Of a stretch of 64,000 bases of DNA, positions 40,730 to 50,778 are shown in pieces (the stretch's first letter is position 1; every line of letters starts with the position of its first letter). A program made the translations under genes and the position numbers. The notes beneath the pieces are model-generated. The model made no database searches. It was given only the letters and a program-made list of their open reading frames with translations, and was not told where the DNA came from. The DNA is from Blastocatellia bacterium. GTDB taxonomy: Bacteria; Acidobacteriota; Blastocatellia; Pyrinomonadales; Pyrinomonadaceae. The stretch lies in contig JACCVY010000006.1 of the NCBI GenBank assembly GCA_013697915.1, forward strand, positions 28,292 through 92,291. Direction: 5' to 3'.

Positions 40730-40874
40730 AAGAGCGGGGGTAAACCCACCTTCCCAACCAAGAGCTGATTGAACGTCAACTCTGATTCATTATGTGGAAA
40801 GACTTTCAATCAGAGATCTGTGTAGTTAGTTATACCGTCTCTCAGGTTGGGAAGGTGGGCTTGCCCCCGCTCTT
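40730..40874. repeat. Type-A related inverted repeat, 30-nt arms, about 85-nt spacer
   Basis: AAGAGCGGGGGTAAACCCACCTTCCCAACC ... GGTTGGGAAGGTGGGCTTGCCCCCGCTCTT. Confidence 0.85.
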
Positions 40875-41987
40875 CGTTACGCCGCCACTATGTTCATTCA
40901 AATTTTCTGAGCGTTCTGCCAACTCTAGCGCCTCGTGGGCCAACTCGCGCACCAAGCCGTCGAAATTACGAAAGCGTTCGTCGCGCGTCTGCCCTTGCAC
41001 GTAGCGAAAATAGATTTGCTGGATGATAACCGCAACCTTGAACCGGGCAAACGTTTCGTAAAACATGATGCGCGTAAGATCGCGCCCGGTCCTGGCCGCA
41101 TATCGTTCGATTATTTCCTCTCGCGTCAGCCAGCCCGGTCCATTGGTTACCGCCCACAAAGAACTGTTTCGAGCCGCAGGCCCGCTTTCGCCATTTCTTC
41201 CGCGCATTGTCCAATAAGTAAGAAGCAATCCCACATCAATTAGTGGGTCGCCGACCGTACACATCTCCCAATCAAGCAGCGCAACTACCCGCGCCGGATC
41301 GTCGGCGTCAAGCATCAGATTGTCGAGTTTGAAATCGTTGTGAACTATCGTCGCGCCCACAGACTCGGGCGGAATTCTATCTACCAGCCATTGAATCACC
41401 TGGTCCATCTCAGCGAGTTCGCCGGTCCGGGAACCGTGCCATCGTTTTGCCCAACCGTGGACCTGGCGGGCCACCAGCCCTTCCGGCTTGCCGATGTTCA
41501 CTATGCCCGTCGCGTGGATATCAACGGCGTGAAGCGCAACCAGAGTGTCAACCACGGCCTCGCTGAGATGCTTGCGCAATTCCAGGTTATCGCCAATTTG
41601 TTCTGGCACTTTGAAACGCACAATGAAACCGCGGCGACGTTCCATTAAGTAGAAAGGTACGCCAATGACCGACGCCTCTTCGCAAAGCAAAACCGGTTTC
41701 GGAGCGAGCGGAAAATGGGGATTGATGACTGACAGTAGCTTGTATTCGCGCGGCATGTCATGGGCCGTCGGAGCAACTGGGCCAACTGGCGGACGACGCA
41801 GCACGAATTCCTGCTCGCCATAACGAATTAGATAAGTGAGATTTGAGTGTCCGCCCGGGAATTGTTCGATCTTTATCGGCCCGGCCGGATCGATCCCAAT
41901 CAAATGCTCACGCAAATAGGCGCCAAGCGCCGCCAGGTCCAACTCCTCCCCGGCTCTTACCGCAGTGCTGTCTTTGCTCGCTGCCAT
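40842..41987 (-). CDS. Phosphotransferase (APH family, ACAD10/11 N-terminal-like)
   Basis: [57 protein letters not shown]. Confidence 0.88.
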   Translation of the reverse strand: MAASKDSTAVRAGEELDLAALGAYLREHLIGIDPAGPIKIEQFPGGHSNLTYLIRYGEQEFVLRRPPVGPVAPTAHDMPREYKLLSVINPHFPLAPKPVLLCEEASVIGVPFYLMERRRGFIVRFKVPEQIGDNLELRKHLSEAVVDTLVALHAVDIHATGIVNIGKPEGLVARQVHGWAKRWHGSRTGELAEMDQVIQWLVDRIPPESVGATIVHNDFKLDNLMLDADDPARVVALLDWEMCTVGDPLIDVGLLLTYWTMRGRNGESGPAARNSSLWAVTNGPGWLTREEIIERYAARTGRDLTRIMFYETFARFKVAVIIQQIYFRYVQGQTRDERFRNFDGLVRELAHEALELAERSENLNEHSGGVTKSGGKPTFPT

Positions 41988-42016
41988 AACGTCTAGTTGA
42001 ATGAATCAATCTCTTA

Positions 42017-42136
42017 ACTGGGACCGCGGGCGTCTCGCCCGCCTCAAGCAACCCGTTCACTCAAGTCAAGGTTGAGTTTGTCAACCTGGAGTTAGTGGTA
42101 TTCGACGGAAGCGGGCGAGACGCCTGCGGTCCCAGT
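42017..42136. repeat. Inverted repeat (type B), 26-nt arms
   Basis: ACTGGGACCGCGGGCGTCTCGCCCGC ... GCGGGCGAGACGCCTGCGGTCCCAGT. Confidence 0.88.
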
Positions 42137-42163
42137 GAAAACGTTGAACAACTCGCGATGCGT

Positions 42164-43366
42164 TCAGTCTTTCAAGTCTTTGGAACTCTCGCGCGCGAAA
42201 GTTTTGAGTATTCGTTGCGCCACCACCTGCCGGTGCACCTCGTCAGGCCCGTCGTAAATTCGCGCCGCGCGCGCATCGCGGTAGAACATTTCCAGCGGCG
42301 TGTCTTTGGAATAACCGAGCGCGCCGTGGACCTGGATCGCGCGGTCAACCACATCATGCAAAACGCGCGCGCCGAAAAATTTGATTAGCGAGATCTCGAT
42401 CCGCGCGTCGTCACCGCGATCCAGTTTCCACGCAGCATGGAGTGTCATCAGCCGGGCTGCGTTGAGTTCGGCAGCCGAGTCGGCAATCCAGTTTTGCACT
42501 GTTTGCTTTTTCGCCAGTGGCTCGCCAAACGATTGCCGCCGGAGCGCGTAAGCGCACATCATGTCGAAACTTCGTTGCGCTGCGCCGATCCAGCGCATGC
42601 AGTGCTGTATGCGACCTGGTCCAAGTCGCGCCTGGGCCAACTTAAAACCCTGGCCTGTTTCACCGAGCAAATTGGTAACAGGCACGCGGCAGTTTTCGAA
42701 GCGGACTTCGCAATGGCCGCCCACGCCACCTGAGCCCATCACCGGTACGGAGCGCACGATATTGAAACCCGGTGTGTCCGTCGGAACCAGAATCATGCTG
42801 GCGCGGTGATGTGCGTCGGCGGACGGATCAGTGACCGCCATCGCAATTGCGAACGCTGAACCGATCGCGCCGCTGGTAAACCATTTATGGCCGTTGATAA
42901 CCCAATCATCTCCGTCTCGAGTGGCGGTTGTGCGCAGGCCCGTTGGATCAGAGCCGGAAACTTCCGGTTCGGTCATCGCGAAACATGAACGCATTTCGCC
43001 GGTTGCAAGCGGGCGCAAGTATTTCTCCTTCTGTTCGGGCGTGGCTGCGATCAGCAACAGCTCGGCGTTGCCCGCATCGGGCGCGGCGTTACCAAACAAG
43101 CGCGGCGCGATCACCGATCGGCCCGCAATCTCGTTGACTAGCGCCTGACCGATGAAACCGATTCCCATGCCACCCCACTCGCGCGGCAGATGCGGCGCCC
43201 AAAGTTCAAGTGCCTTTACTTTCTCTTGCAGTTCTCTTTCGAGATCGGCTGGCAGGCCTTCATCCTCGATCAGCTTGTTTTCGTTTGGATAAACAAACTC
43301 GTCCATGAAGGCGATGGCCCGTTTCTGGACGGCTGCGAGTTCGGGAGAAATGCTGAAGTCAATCAT
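42164..43366 (-). CDS. Acyl-CoA dehydrogenase
   Basis: CFAMTEPEVSGSDPTGLRTTATRDGDDWVINGHKWFTSGA; LGYSKDTPLEMFYRDARAARIYDGPDEVHRQVV. Confidence 0.94.
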   Translation of the reverse strand: MIDFSISPELAAVQKRAIAFMDEFVYPNENKLIEDEGLPADLERELQEKVKALELWAPHLPREWGGMGIGFIGQALVNEIAGRSVIAPRLFGNAAPDAGNAELLLIAATPEQKEKYLRPLATGEMRSCFAMTEPEVSGSDPTGLRTTATRDGDDWVINGHKWFTSGAIGSAFAIAMAVTDPSADAHHRASMILVPTDTPGFNIVRSVPVMGSGGVGGHCEVRFENCRVPVTNLLGETGQGFKLAQARLGPGRIQHCMRWIGAAQRSFDMMCAYALRRQSFGEPLAKKQTVQNWIADSAAELNAARLMTLHAAWKLDRGDDARIEISLIKFFGARVLHDVVDRAIQVHGALGYSKDTPLEMFYRDARAARIYDGPDEVHRQVVAQRILKTFARESSKDLKD

Positions 43367-43491
43367 TGGGATAGCCTTCCGGCGCGAGTGTTGAATTAGG
43401 GATGTCGGCAGTGCAGCGGGATTGTAACGTTAAGATGAGGATGTTAACCAGACCACCATTCTCATGGTGCCAGGTCAGTTCGCGGCACATG

Positions 43492-43542
43492 TCCGATAAA
43501 CTTTAGTTTGTGGCGGCGTTACGACAAGCTAAAGTTATCGGA
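43492..43542. repeat. Imperfect inverted repeat upstream of modB
   Basis: TCCGATAAACTTTAGTTTGT ggcggcgttacg ACAAGCTAAAGTTATCGGA. Confidence 0.7.
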
Positions 43543-43591
43543 GATCAAACTGATCCACTAGCATTCTCTTGCACCGACACTCTGGGCTAAC

Positions 43592-44308
43592 ATGACGCCT
43601 CTTGATCTTATCTTTGCTGTCTTTGGGGTTTCCGAGGTTTATTCTCCCGTGATTGATTGGTTCCCCATCAAGTTGTCGTTTGCCGTTGCCAGCGCGGCGA
43701 CGTTGATTGCGCTGGTTGCCGGCTCCGCGCTCGCCTGGCTGCTGGCGCGCAAACGGTTTCCCGGACGTAACCTAATCGACTCGCTGATCACGTTGCCGCT
43801 GGTGTTGCCGCCGACAGTGCTTGGTTATTACCTGCTGGTGCTGCTGGGGACACGCTCGGCAGTGGGCGGGTTTCTTTATCACCGCCTCGGCATCCGTCTT
43901 ACATTCACTGTCACCGCGGCGATCATTGCCGCGACGATTCATGCTTTGCCGTTGGTCACAAAAAGTCTGCGCGCTGCATTTGAAAGCGTGAACCTGGAGC
44001 TGGAAGCGGCAGCGCGAACGCTGGGACTTAACAGCCGCAGGATCTTCTTTCGGGTAACCGTGCCGCTCGCAGCGCGGGGCGTGCTAGCCGCCACTGCGCT
44101 CGCATTTGCGCGCGCGCTGGGCGACTTTGGCGTAACGATTATGATTGCGGGAAATATTCCGGGGCGCACGCAAACAGCTTCAGTGGCCATCTACGACGCG
44201 GTCCAGGCTGGGCGCGACAACGAAGCTTTCACACTCGCGGTGATCGTTTCACTGATCGCGGTGGTAATGCTTTACATCATTAATCGCTTTGGCAGGCTGC
44301 GATGGTAG
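43592..44308 (+). CDS. modB: Molybdate-type ABC transporter permease
   Basis: PIKLSFAVASAATLIALVAGSALAWLLARKRFPGRNLIDSLITLPLVLPPTVLGYYLL; LGDFGVTIMIAGNIPGRTQTASVAIYDAVQAG. Confidence 0.92.
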   Translation: MTPLDLIFAVFGVSEVYSPVIDWFPIKLSFAVASAATLIALVAGSALAWLLARKRFPGRNLIDSLITLPLVLPPTVLGYYLLVLLGTRSAVGGFLYHRLGIRLTFTVTAAIIAATIHALPLVTKSLRAAFESVNLELEAAARTLGLNSRRIFFRVTVPLAARGVLAATALAFARALGDFGVTIMIAGNIPGRTQTASVAIYDAVQAGRDNEAFTLAVIVSLIAVVMLYIINRFGRLRW

Positions 44309-44316
44309 GACCGAGG

Positions 44317-44420
44317 AAGTGCTGAGTGCTGAGTACTGAGATAGGGGCTAGGTACTGAGTCTCGTGTTGGTCAACTTCAGAAATCACAACTCAGTACTCA
44401 GCACTCAGCACTCAGCACTT
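44317..44420. repeat. Heptamer tandem repeats in inverted arms (type C)
   Basis: AAGTGCTGAGTGCTGAGTACTGAG ... CTCAGTACTCAGCACTCAGCACTCAGCACTT, unit AGTGCTG. Confidence 0.88.
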
Positions 44421-44424
44421 GTTT

Positions 44425-45693
44425 CTACGCAAGAAACCCCTTGAACTTCGCTTCGTTCACAGCATAACCGGGAAACACTTGCTGCACGTTTGGGGTGCCG
44501 AGGTGTTTCCTTGCAACCTCCGCAAAAACGTCGCGAAAGTCTGTGGTCAAAGCTAAATCTCGTCCTTCATAAAGCTGATCGTTCTTCAGTCCCGGCCACT
44601 GCCCGTAAACTTTGCCGCCGCGCACACTGTTGCCGACAACGAACATCGCGTTCGCGTGGCCGTGGTCCGTGCCACGGTTTCCATTCTCTTTTACGGTGCG
44701 GCCAAATTCCGACATCGTCAGAATCACAACATCGTCCATGCGCTGGCCCAGATCCGTGTACAGCGCGTTGATGCCATTGCTGAACTGTTGCAGCAGATTT
44801 CCCAACTGGCCACGCGCGCTGCCTTCGTTGACGTGGGTATCCCAACCACCAATGTCGGTGAACGCGATTTCCAAACCAACGCCCGCCTTAATCAACTGCG
44901 CAATCTGTAACAACGAATTGCCAAACGGCGTGCGCGGATACTGCGCGCCATTCTGCGGTTGATACTGACTGGGATTAACTTTCTTCAGATAGTTGACTGC
45001 TTCAAAAGTCTCTTTGCCGGTGCCGCCCAACACGTCGTTGACAGTCTGATCGTAAATCGCTTCAAAGCCGCCTTGCACATTCGCTGAGTTCTGCCCCGCA
45101 CGTATGGTGAAATCCGCGAGATTGGAAATCGCCAGCGTCGGGGCTTTTCCCTGCATCACCCGCGGTGTCGTTTGCGTCATTGAGACGGCGCGGAAAAGAC
45201 TGTTGTCCGGATCGCGTTTGCTTTGCAGGTAACGATTCAGCCAGCCGTCGGGCGTTGACTTCACGCCGGGCGTGGCTGACTCCATATAGTCCTGCGCGTC
45301 GAAGTGTGAACGAGTGTTGTCCGGCGACCCGGCCGCGTGGACGATCGCCAAACGCTTTGAATCCCACAGCGATTTGAAAGGCATGAGCGACGGATGAAGG
45401 CCAAAAAAGCCGTCGAGGTTAATCGCCGCCTCAGCATTGCCGGCTGCAGGTTTCGGAATCGCAATCGAAGGTCGCAGATCGTAGTACGAGCTTTCGCCAT
45501 ACGGAACGACCATGTTCAAACCATCAACCGCGCCGCGCTGAAAAATCGCGATCAGCGTCTTGCGCCGGCCCCCGGTTAATCGCTCCCTCGTTTGCCCAAA
45601 GACGGTGCGTTGCAAAAACGACGGAGCTGCATTCATCAAGCCAAAACTTGCCAGCGCCACGCCACTTGATTTGATAAAGAATCTTCTGTCCAT
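44425..45693 (-). CDS. DUF1501 domain-containing protein
   Basis: MDRRFFIKSSGVALASFGL; TLIAIFQRGAVDGLNMVVPYGE; LTMSEFGRTVKENGNRGTDHGHANAMFVVG. Confidence 0.92.
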   Translation of the reverse strand: MDRRFFIKSSGVALASFGLMNAAPSFLQRTVFGQTRERLTGGRRKTLIAIFQRGAVDGLNMVVPYGESSYYDLRPSIAIPKPAAGNAEAAINLDGFFGLHPSLMPFKSLWDSKRLAIVHAAGSPDNTRSHFDAQDYMESATPGVKSTPDGWLNRYLQSKRDPDNSLFRAVSMTQTTPRVMQGKAPTLAISNLADFTIRAGQNSANVQGGFEAIYDQTVNDVLGGTGKETFEAVNYLKKVNPSQYQPQNGAQYPRTPFGNSLLQIAQLIKAGVGLEIAFTDIGGWDTHVNEGSARGQLGNLLQQFSNGINALYTDLGQRMDDVVILTMSEFGRTVKENGNRGTDHGHANAMFVVGNSVRGGKVYGQWPGLKNDQLYEGRDLALTTDFRDVFAEVARKHLGTPNVQQVFPGYAVNEAKFKGFLA

Positions 45694-45704
45694 AACTCAA
45701 CTCC

Positions 45705-45774
45705 AGGTTTCAGGTGCCGGGTGTCAGGTGCCGGTTGTCCTTTTCCGACACCTGATACCTGACACCTGACACCT
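45705..45774. repeat. Heptamer tandem repeats in inverted arms (type D)
   Basis: AGGTTTCAGGTGCCGGGTGTCAGGTGCCGG ttgtcctttt CCGACACCTGATACCTGACACCTGACACCT. Confidence 0.82.
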
Positions 45775-45778
45775 TCTT

Positions 45779-47890
45779 TTACTGTCTCTGAAACTCCGGC
45801 GAACCCAGGATCAAGCCAACCATTCTGGTCACTGGATCCGTGATGTTCGCATCCACACGCGCCAACTGCTGCTGTCGCCCTGGACGCTGAGCCATCATTT
45901 CGCCTTGCGCCGGATCATTCATGTTCGGCCTGGCCGGCAACGCCGCCGGCACAACCAGCGCCGTCTGATCGTCCATCTGCTTTAGCAGAGTCGCTTTAGT
46001 CCTGGACGACATATCGCCCGCGACAATCAAACTAAGAAAGCGCTCCATCATTTTCGACTTGTCAGGCACAGCGGAATTGTTGCTATCCAAATAGCGTTTG
46101 AGATCGACGCGCGTGCCGGGAATGCGATTGCTGGCCAGCGTCAAACCAAAATTCAAACGCTCGAGCAGCCCGCCTGTGTTCACCCAACTTTCAGCCGCGT
46201 CTGAATAGCCATTCGGGGTTTGAAATCCGTAGAGCGGCTCGCCCATGCGCGCAATCCATTGATGCAAACCTGGTCCACCGTTGGTTTCGCCCCCAAGCGT
46301 GCGGATCGCGCTAATCGCCAATTCAAAAGGCCGCTTAACTTTTGCGCGGTAAGCCTCCGGCGCATTGAACTCAGGCGAAAAGAAAATGGCACGCAAGGTT
46401 TCGCGAATATCGCCATTGCTTTTCAGAAACGTTGCGGCTACGCGATCGACAAGCTGCGGCGGCGGAGTATCAGAAACGAAATGGCGTACAAGTTTTGTAG
46501 CTATGAATTTCGCCGTTGCCGGCTGGTGCGACAGAATGTCGAGCACCAGCAGGCCATCTTTGAAGCCGCCGCCCGCGGGAATCTTGTGACCCAGCACGAT
46601 CTTTTCACCATCGTCGTGCACGCGCGGATTGAAGAAAAATCTGCCGGCGTTTTCGCGCAGCATATCGGCGCGCGGGCTGTTCGCCATGGCCTGCGCGGCT
46701 GCGGCGCCGCCCCGTGGTGCAAAGATGGTCCAACCCGTAAAGCAGCGTGCTACCTCCTGCACGTCTTTCTGCGTGTAACCGCCATCGACACCCAGCGTAT
46801 GCAGCTCCATTAACTCGCGCGCGTAGTTTTCGTTAATGCCGCGACGGGCTTGCTGCTGCGGCCGCTGTTGCCGCGGATCGTTTGTCATCCTCGGTGATGG
46901 CCGATTCTGCGCGCCGCCGTGCAGCAGTTGAGCCAGCGGATTACGTTGCGCTCCCGGGCGCTGATTTCCGAAATAACCTGGACCAGTCGGCGCGTTAGGA
47001 TTAACGCTTTGGAAGTTATCAAGATAGAAAAGCATCGCCGGACTTTGCGCGGTCGCCAGCAACAAGTCAGAAAACTTGCCCATCGCGTTGGGACGAATCG
47101 TATCGCGGTCGTAGGCAGTCAATAACCAGCGATCGGCGCCCTTTCCGGCAAAGACGTTAAAATGGTTGGTCCAAAAATCGTCCATCACTTCCTGCAACTG
47201 GCGTTCGCTGTAAACAGCGCGCAGAATTCTCGACGCCTGCAATTCGGCCGTGATCCGTTGCGGCAGTTGCAATCCGTTCTGGGCATAGTATTCGCGCAAA
47301 GCCTGGCGATACTTTTCGTTGTCCATCGGATTACCGTTGGCTGCTGGATTGTTTGCGGCTGCGGCATCCACCTGCCTTGTCGTCGCGCTGTTTGGGTTGC
47401 CATTCATCGCGGATGCGTTGCCGGTTTTCGCATCCCCCGCTAGGGCCGGTGCTGCCGCCTGCACCTGCGTGCGGTTGTCGCGTGCGGCCGCAAGTCCCGC
47501 CGGCAACTCGCCACGCCGCTCGAGCTGTCTCAGTAATTGACCTGGCTGCGGAAACTTTTCGTAAAGTTCCGCGGTCGACATATTCAGCGTCGAAAGATTT
47601 TTGAGCTTCGCGTTGGCAACTTCATCGTTAATCTTGTCCGGCGACAGCTGCTGGTTGATGTATTGCTCGAGTCCTATCGCTTTGACACGCTCTATATCAC
47701 CCGGCCGGGCGCCAAAGCCCAGCCGGTTCAGAACGTGAAGAACGCGCTGATCTTCATTCAGCCGTGCTGTAGTCGTTCGTTGCGCTTCTGTAACGGGCAA
47801 ACTGCCACTAACAATCGCGGTCGTAATTAGAAGTGCAAGCGTGACTCGCTTTCGCCAGTGCGTGTCGGATTTAGAGTTTAGAAAATTCAT
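45779..47890 (-). CDS. DUF1800 domain-containing protein
   Basis: VLHVLNRLGFGARPGDIERVKAIGLEQYINQQLSPD; NENYARELMELHTLGVDGGYTQKDVQEVARCFTGWT. Confidence 0.93.
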   Translation of the reverse strand: MNFLNSKSDTHWRKRVTLALLITTAIVSGSLPVTEAQRTTTARLNEDQRVLHVLNRLGFGARPGDIERVKAIGLEQYINQQLSPDKINDEVANAKLKNLSTLNMSTAELYEKFPQPGQLLRQLERRGELPAGLAAARDNRTQVQAAAPALAGDAKTGNASAMNGNPNSATTRQVDAAAANNPAANGNPMDNEKYRQALREYYAQNGLQLPQRITAELQASRILRAVYSERQLQEVMDDFWTNHFNVFAGKGADRWLLTAYDRDTIRPNAMGKFSDLLLATAQSPAMLFYLDNFQSVNPNAPTGPGYFGNQRPGAQRNPLAQLLHGGAQNRPSPRMTNDPRQQRPQQQARRGINENYARELMELHTLGVDGGYTQKDVQEVARCFTGWTIFAPRGGAAAAQAMANSPRADMLRENAGRFFFNPRVHDDGEKIVLGHKIPAGGGFKDGLLVLDILSHQPATAKFIATKLVRHFVSDTPPPQLVDRVAATFLKSNGDIRETLRAIFFSPEFNAPEAYRAKVKRPFELAISAIRTLGGETNGGPGLHQWIARMGEPLYGFQTPNGYSDAAESWVNTGGLLERLNFGLTLASNRIPGTRVDLKRYLDSNNSAVPDKSKMMERFLSLIVAGDMSSRTKATLLKQMDDQTALVVPAALPARPNMNDPAQGEMMAQRPGRQQQLARVDANITDPVTRMVGLILGSPEFQRQ

Positions 47891-47994
47891 AGGTTCACCG
47901 CCGGGCAGGCATTTTCTCCAACTAATTGAGGCTTATTAGCGCATCCGGTCTTTAGACGCTTGACCCCGGTCTGCGGTTGAGTAAATCGTCTTGA

Positions 47995-49401
47995 CTAACG
48001 AACAGGTTTCGGAAAGCTAACTGGACTGCGATTCCCCGCTCTGTCCACAGCCCGCACGGCAAAGAAGAAGTTGTCCTTGGACATTCTCTTCATTGTGTAA
48101 CTTGTGACGTTGCCGACTGAACGCGCGTTGGTCCAAACGGGCGACGTCGTCTCGCGCCAAACAATCTCGTAACCAGCCAGGTCGGGTTCTTTGTTAGCTT
48201 CCCACTTCAAATCGGTATCGTTGGTCAACCGCGTCGTTACCACAGCGGCATTTTTTGGACGGGCCGGCGCCAGTGCCAGCGCGGCCAGCGCTGCTGCATT
48301 CACGCGCGCAACATTTGCGATGTAGTTAAAGTCGTCATACTGCGGCAAGTCGCCATATTGCACGGCGTTTTCGATCCGCACGTTCTGGTGTTGATGTCGA
48401 TAATCTTCATTCGGCTCAGTGAAACGAACTGCCGCAAAGCCGCGTTCGAGAAACGGAATGTGATCGCCGCCACGCAGGTAACGATCGCGGCGATAGACCA
48501 TCATCACGCGCATGCCGGGCACATAACGCTGGCCCGTCTCCTTAATGAAGCGGGCCAACTGCCGCGCCGCTGAATCATTTTCACCGCCAACGCCGCGGCG
48601 CGTAGTCGCCTCTTCGGGGCTTTCGTTGGAGGGAACGCCTTCGGAAAAAACTCGCACCGTCATGGGATCGTGGACGCCGTTACCGCCAAGCGAACTACCG
48701 ATAATGTCGTTAGTAAACATCGCTTCTACATCGACGTGTTTTTGTTTTGCCTGCTCGGCGAAATAGGTCGAACCCAACAATCCTTGTTCTTCGCCGGCAA
48801 CGGCCATGAAGATAATCGTCGCGTCAAATTTGTATTTCGCCATGACGCGTGCCATCTCCAGAACTGCGGCTGTGCCCGAGGCATCGTCGTTTGCGCCGGG
48901 CGCGTCGCATTTCGCGTCGGTCGGACTGGTACACATTGAATCGTAGTGTCCGCTGACGACGTAGGTTCGTGCTTCGGATTCAGGCTGGGTCCCCTTCAGG
49001 GTTGCTACGATGTTCGTGATCGTCGTTGGTTCTGGAACGCGCGCCGCTTGTAGTTGCAGGAACGCTTGCTTCTCCACCGTCATTCGCCCACCCGATTGCT
49101 CCGCCACTTTTGAAAACTCGGCAAACAACCAATCGCGCGCGGCGCCGACACCGCGATTGGGATCGCTTTGTTCGGAGAGCGTGTTGCGCGTGCCAAACGA
49201 GACGAGCTTGCGGATAGTTCTTTCAATATTTCGCGCATCAACCTCACGAACAATTTGCGCGATCTGACGGTTGTCGGTTCTCGCAGATTTTGCTCGAGCG
49301 GCGCGCGATTGTTTGGTTTGCGCCTCGACTGAATTTGCAGCGAGCAGAAAACAGGAAAGAAACAACGAAATGATTGTGCTTACAAGCAGACGACTTGGCA
49401 T
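47995..49401 (-). CDS. M28-family metallopeptidase with C-terminal FN3-like region
   Basis: VVSGHYDSMCTSPTDAKCDAPGANDDASGTAAVLEMARVM; AVAGEEQGLLGSTYFAEQA. Confidence 0.92.
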   Translation of the reverse strand: MPSRLLVSTIISLFLSCFLLAANSVEAQTKQSRAARAKSARTDNRQIAQIVREVDARNIERTIRKLVSFGTRNTLSEQSDPNRGVGAARDWLFAEFSKVAEQSGGRMTVEKQAFLQLQAARVPEPTTITNIVATLKGTQPESEARTYVVSGHYDSMCTSPTDAKCDAPGANDDASGTAAVLEMARVMAKYKFDATIIFMAVAGEEQGLLGSTYFAEQAKQKHVDVEAMFTNDIIGSSLGGNGVHDPMTVRVFSEGVPSNESPEEATTRRGVGGENDSAARQLARFIKETGQRYVPGMRVMMVYRRDRYLRGGDHIPFLERGFAAVRFTEPNEDYRHQHQNVRIENAVQYGDLPQYDDFNYIANVARVNAAALAALALAPARPKNAAVVTTRLTNDTDLKWEANKEPDLAGYEIVWRETTSPVWTNARSVGNVTSYTMKRMSKDNFFFAVRAVDRAGNRSPVSFPKPVR

Positions 49402-49538
49402 TAGTTCTCGCTCCTGGTGACAGACAATTAGGCGGCCAATTTACCACCTTGTGCGCAGTGGAATGAAGTTGCCGTGCTGTTCGAAGCTTTCAGGGAAGTT
49501 TTCTGCGGAGACAAAAAAAGGTCGTCATACTTGCAGTG

Positions 49539-50723
49539 TCAGTGAATGCGATAGGTAGTGCCCTTCCAAACAACGATCACCTCGCCACCCAGTTGTTCAG
49601 CGATCGAACCAAGTGCCGGCTCGTCCGCAATCAAGGCGCGAAACTGTTCCGAGTCGCGTTTGACATTCACTCTCGCTCTACCTGCAGCGTAGTCTGAATC
49701 AATCCAGGCGTTTCCTTCCCGACGAAACAGCCGTCCGGAAACTCTGCGGGTCTCAACCGCGTTGCCTGCGGCTTTCTGATCTTTGTTTGCTGTGCGAGAC
49801 ATCCCCGAAGAAAGCCCGCCGACGTTCTGCGAATTATTGCGTGAAGGACCACCCTTCGCAGGCCCAGCACGTGCTACCTCATTTTCGTCACGCGCTCGAG
49901 AATAGTTGAGGTCGCGACGCCGCTTTTCCATGTCAGCATCTTCCTCTTGCTTGCGCGCTTCCGCAGTTTTGCTGGCATCAGCTAATGCAGGACGCGGCGG
50001 CGGCGGTGGGGCAGCGGCCTCAGTAGGTTCCGTAGCAAACGGTTTTGATTCTGCCACGCCGGTAGCCTGGCCGGGTTTCACGAGACCTTTCGCCGCCCGA
50101 TCCGTGGTCGAGCTCGTGCTTGGCGCAACCGCCGGCGGTTGGATGGTGCCGGCTGACCGCGAAAGATTTTTTTCTTTTGACTCGGCCGACGACGGCTGTG
50201 CCGGCGACATGGCAGATTGGGGAACGTTCTCAGTCGTTGAGTTCTGATTCTCGCCACCACCGGAAATCGCGGGCGACGTCTGCGTTTGATTTTGTGCTAC
50301 AAAGTTCGTCTGCTCTTGCCGGCGCAAGGCAACGATAGCAATGGCGATGATTGCAGTCAGCGCCAGGGCCGGCACCGCGAATCGCAGCACTGAAGGAGCC
50401 AACAGTGCGGCTAGTTTCTCGCGCAAGTTCCATCCCAGGTTCTGCTCCGCCACCTCCCGGCGACGAGTGACAGCCGCCGCCGGAACCAGCCCAGTCACAA
50501 TTCGACGACAAATATCGCAATCGGCGAGATGCTTGTTGTATCGCGCTCGCTCAGCACCAGACACAATGCCTTCGGCGTAGCAGTTCAGTTCATCCGCATC
50601 GAGATGCGCGCCAATCTCCTGCCCGGACTGCGGCGGCGATGCGAGTGGCGAACGCGCTGAAGCGTCGCGACCCAGCGCGCGCAACAACAGGTCCATCTGG
50701 TTTTGGTCAGTCGTCTTCATCAA
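49539..50723 (-). CDS. Anti-sigma factor-like protein with zinc-finger N-terminus and TM segment
   Basis: LNCYAEGIVSGAERARYNKHLADCDICRRIV (zf-HC2-like); TM ALALTAIIAIAIVAL; downstream of sigma factor gene. Confidence 0.78.
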   Translation of the reverse strand: MMKTTDQNQMDLLLRALGRDASARSPLASPPQSGQEIGAHLDADELNCYAEGIVSGAERARYNKHLADCDICRRIVTGLVPAAAVTRRREVAEQNLGWNLREKLAALLAPSVLRFAVPALALTAIIAIAIVALRRQEQTNFVAQNQTQTSPAISGGGENQNSTTENVPQSAMSPAQPSSAESKEKNLSRSAGTIQPPAVAPSTSSTTDRAAKGLVKPGQATGVAESKPFATEPTEAAAPPPPPRPALADASKTAEARKQEEDADMEKRRRDLNYSRARDENEVARAGPAKGGPSRNNSQNVGGLSSGMSRTANKDQKAAGNAVETRRVSGRLFRREGNAWIDSDYAAGRARVNVKRDSEQFRALIADEPALGSIAEQLGGEVIVVWKGTTYRIH

Positions 50724-50778
50724 ACTATGCCGTTGGTAGAACGTCGTAAGTAGTAACTACTTGCGCTGTGCTCTGCAC

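Noticed and set aside
44317-44420. Possible CRISPR array because of short repeated units
   Set aside because: Units are 7 bp and contiguous, arranged as inverted arms with no spacers; no cas genes in the window
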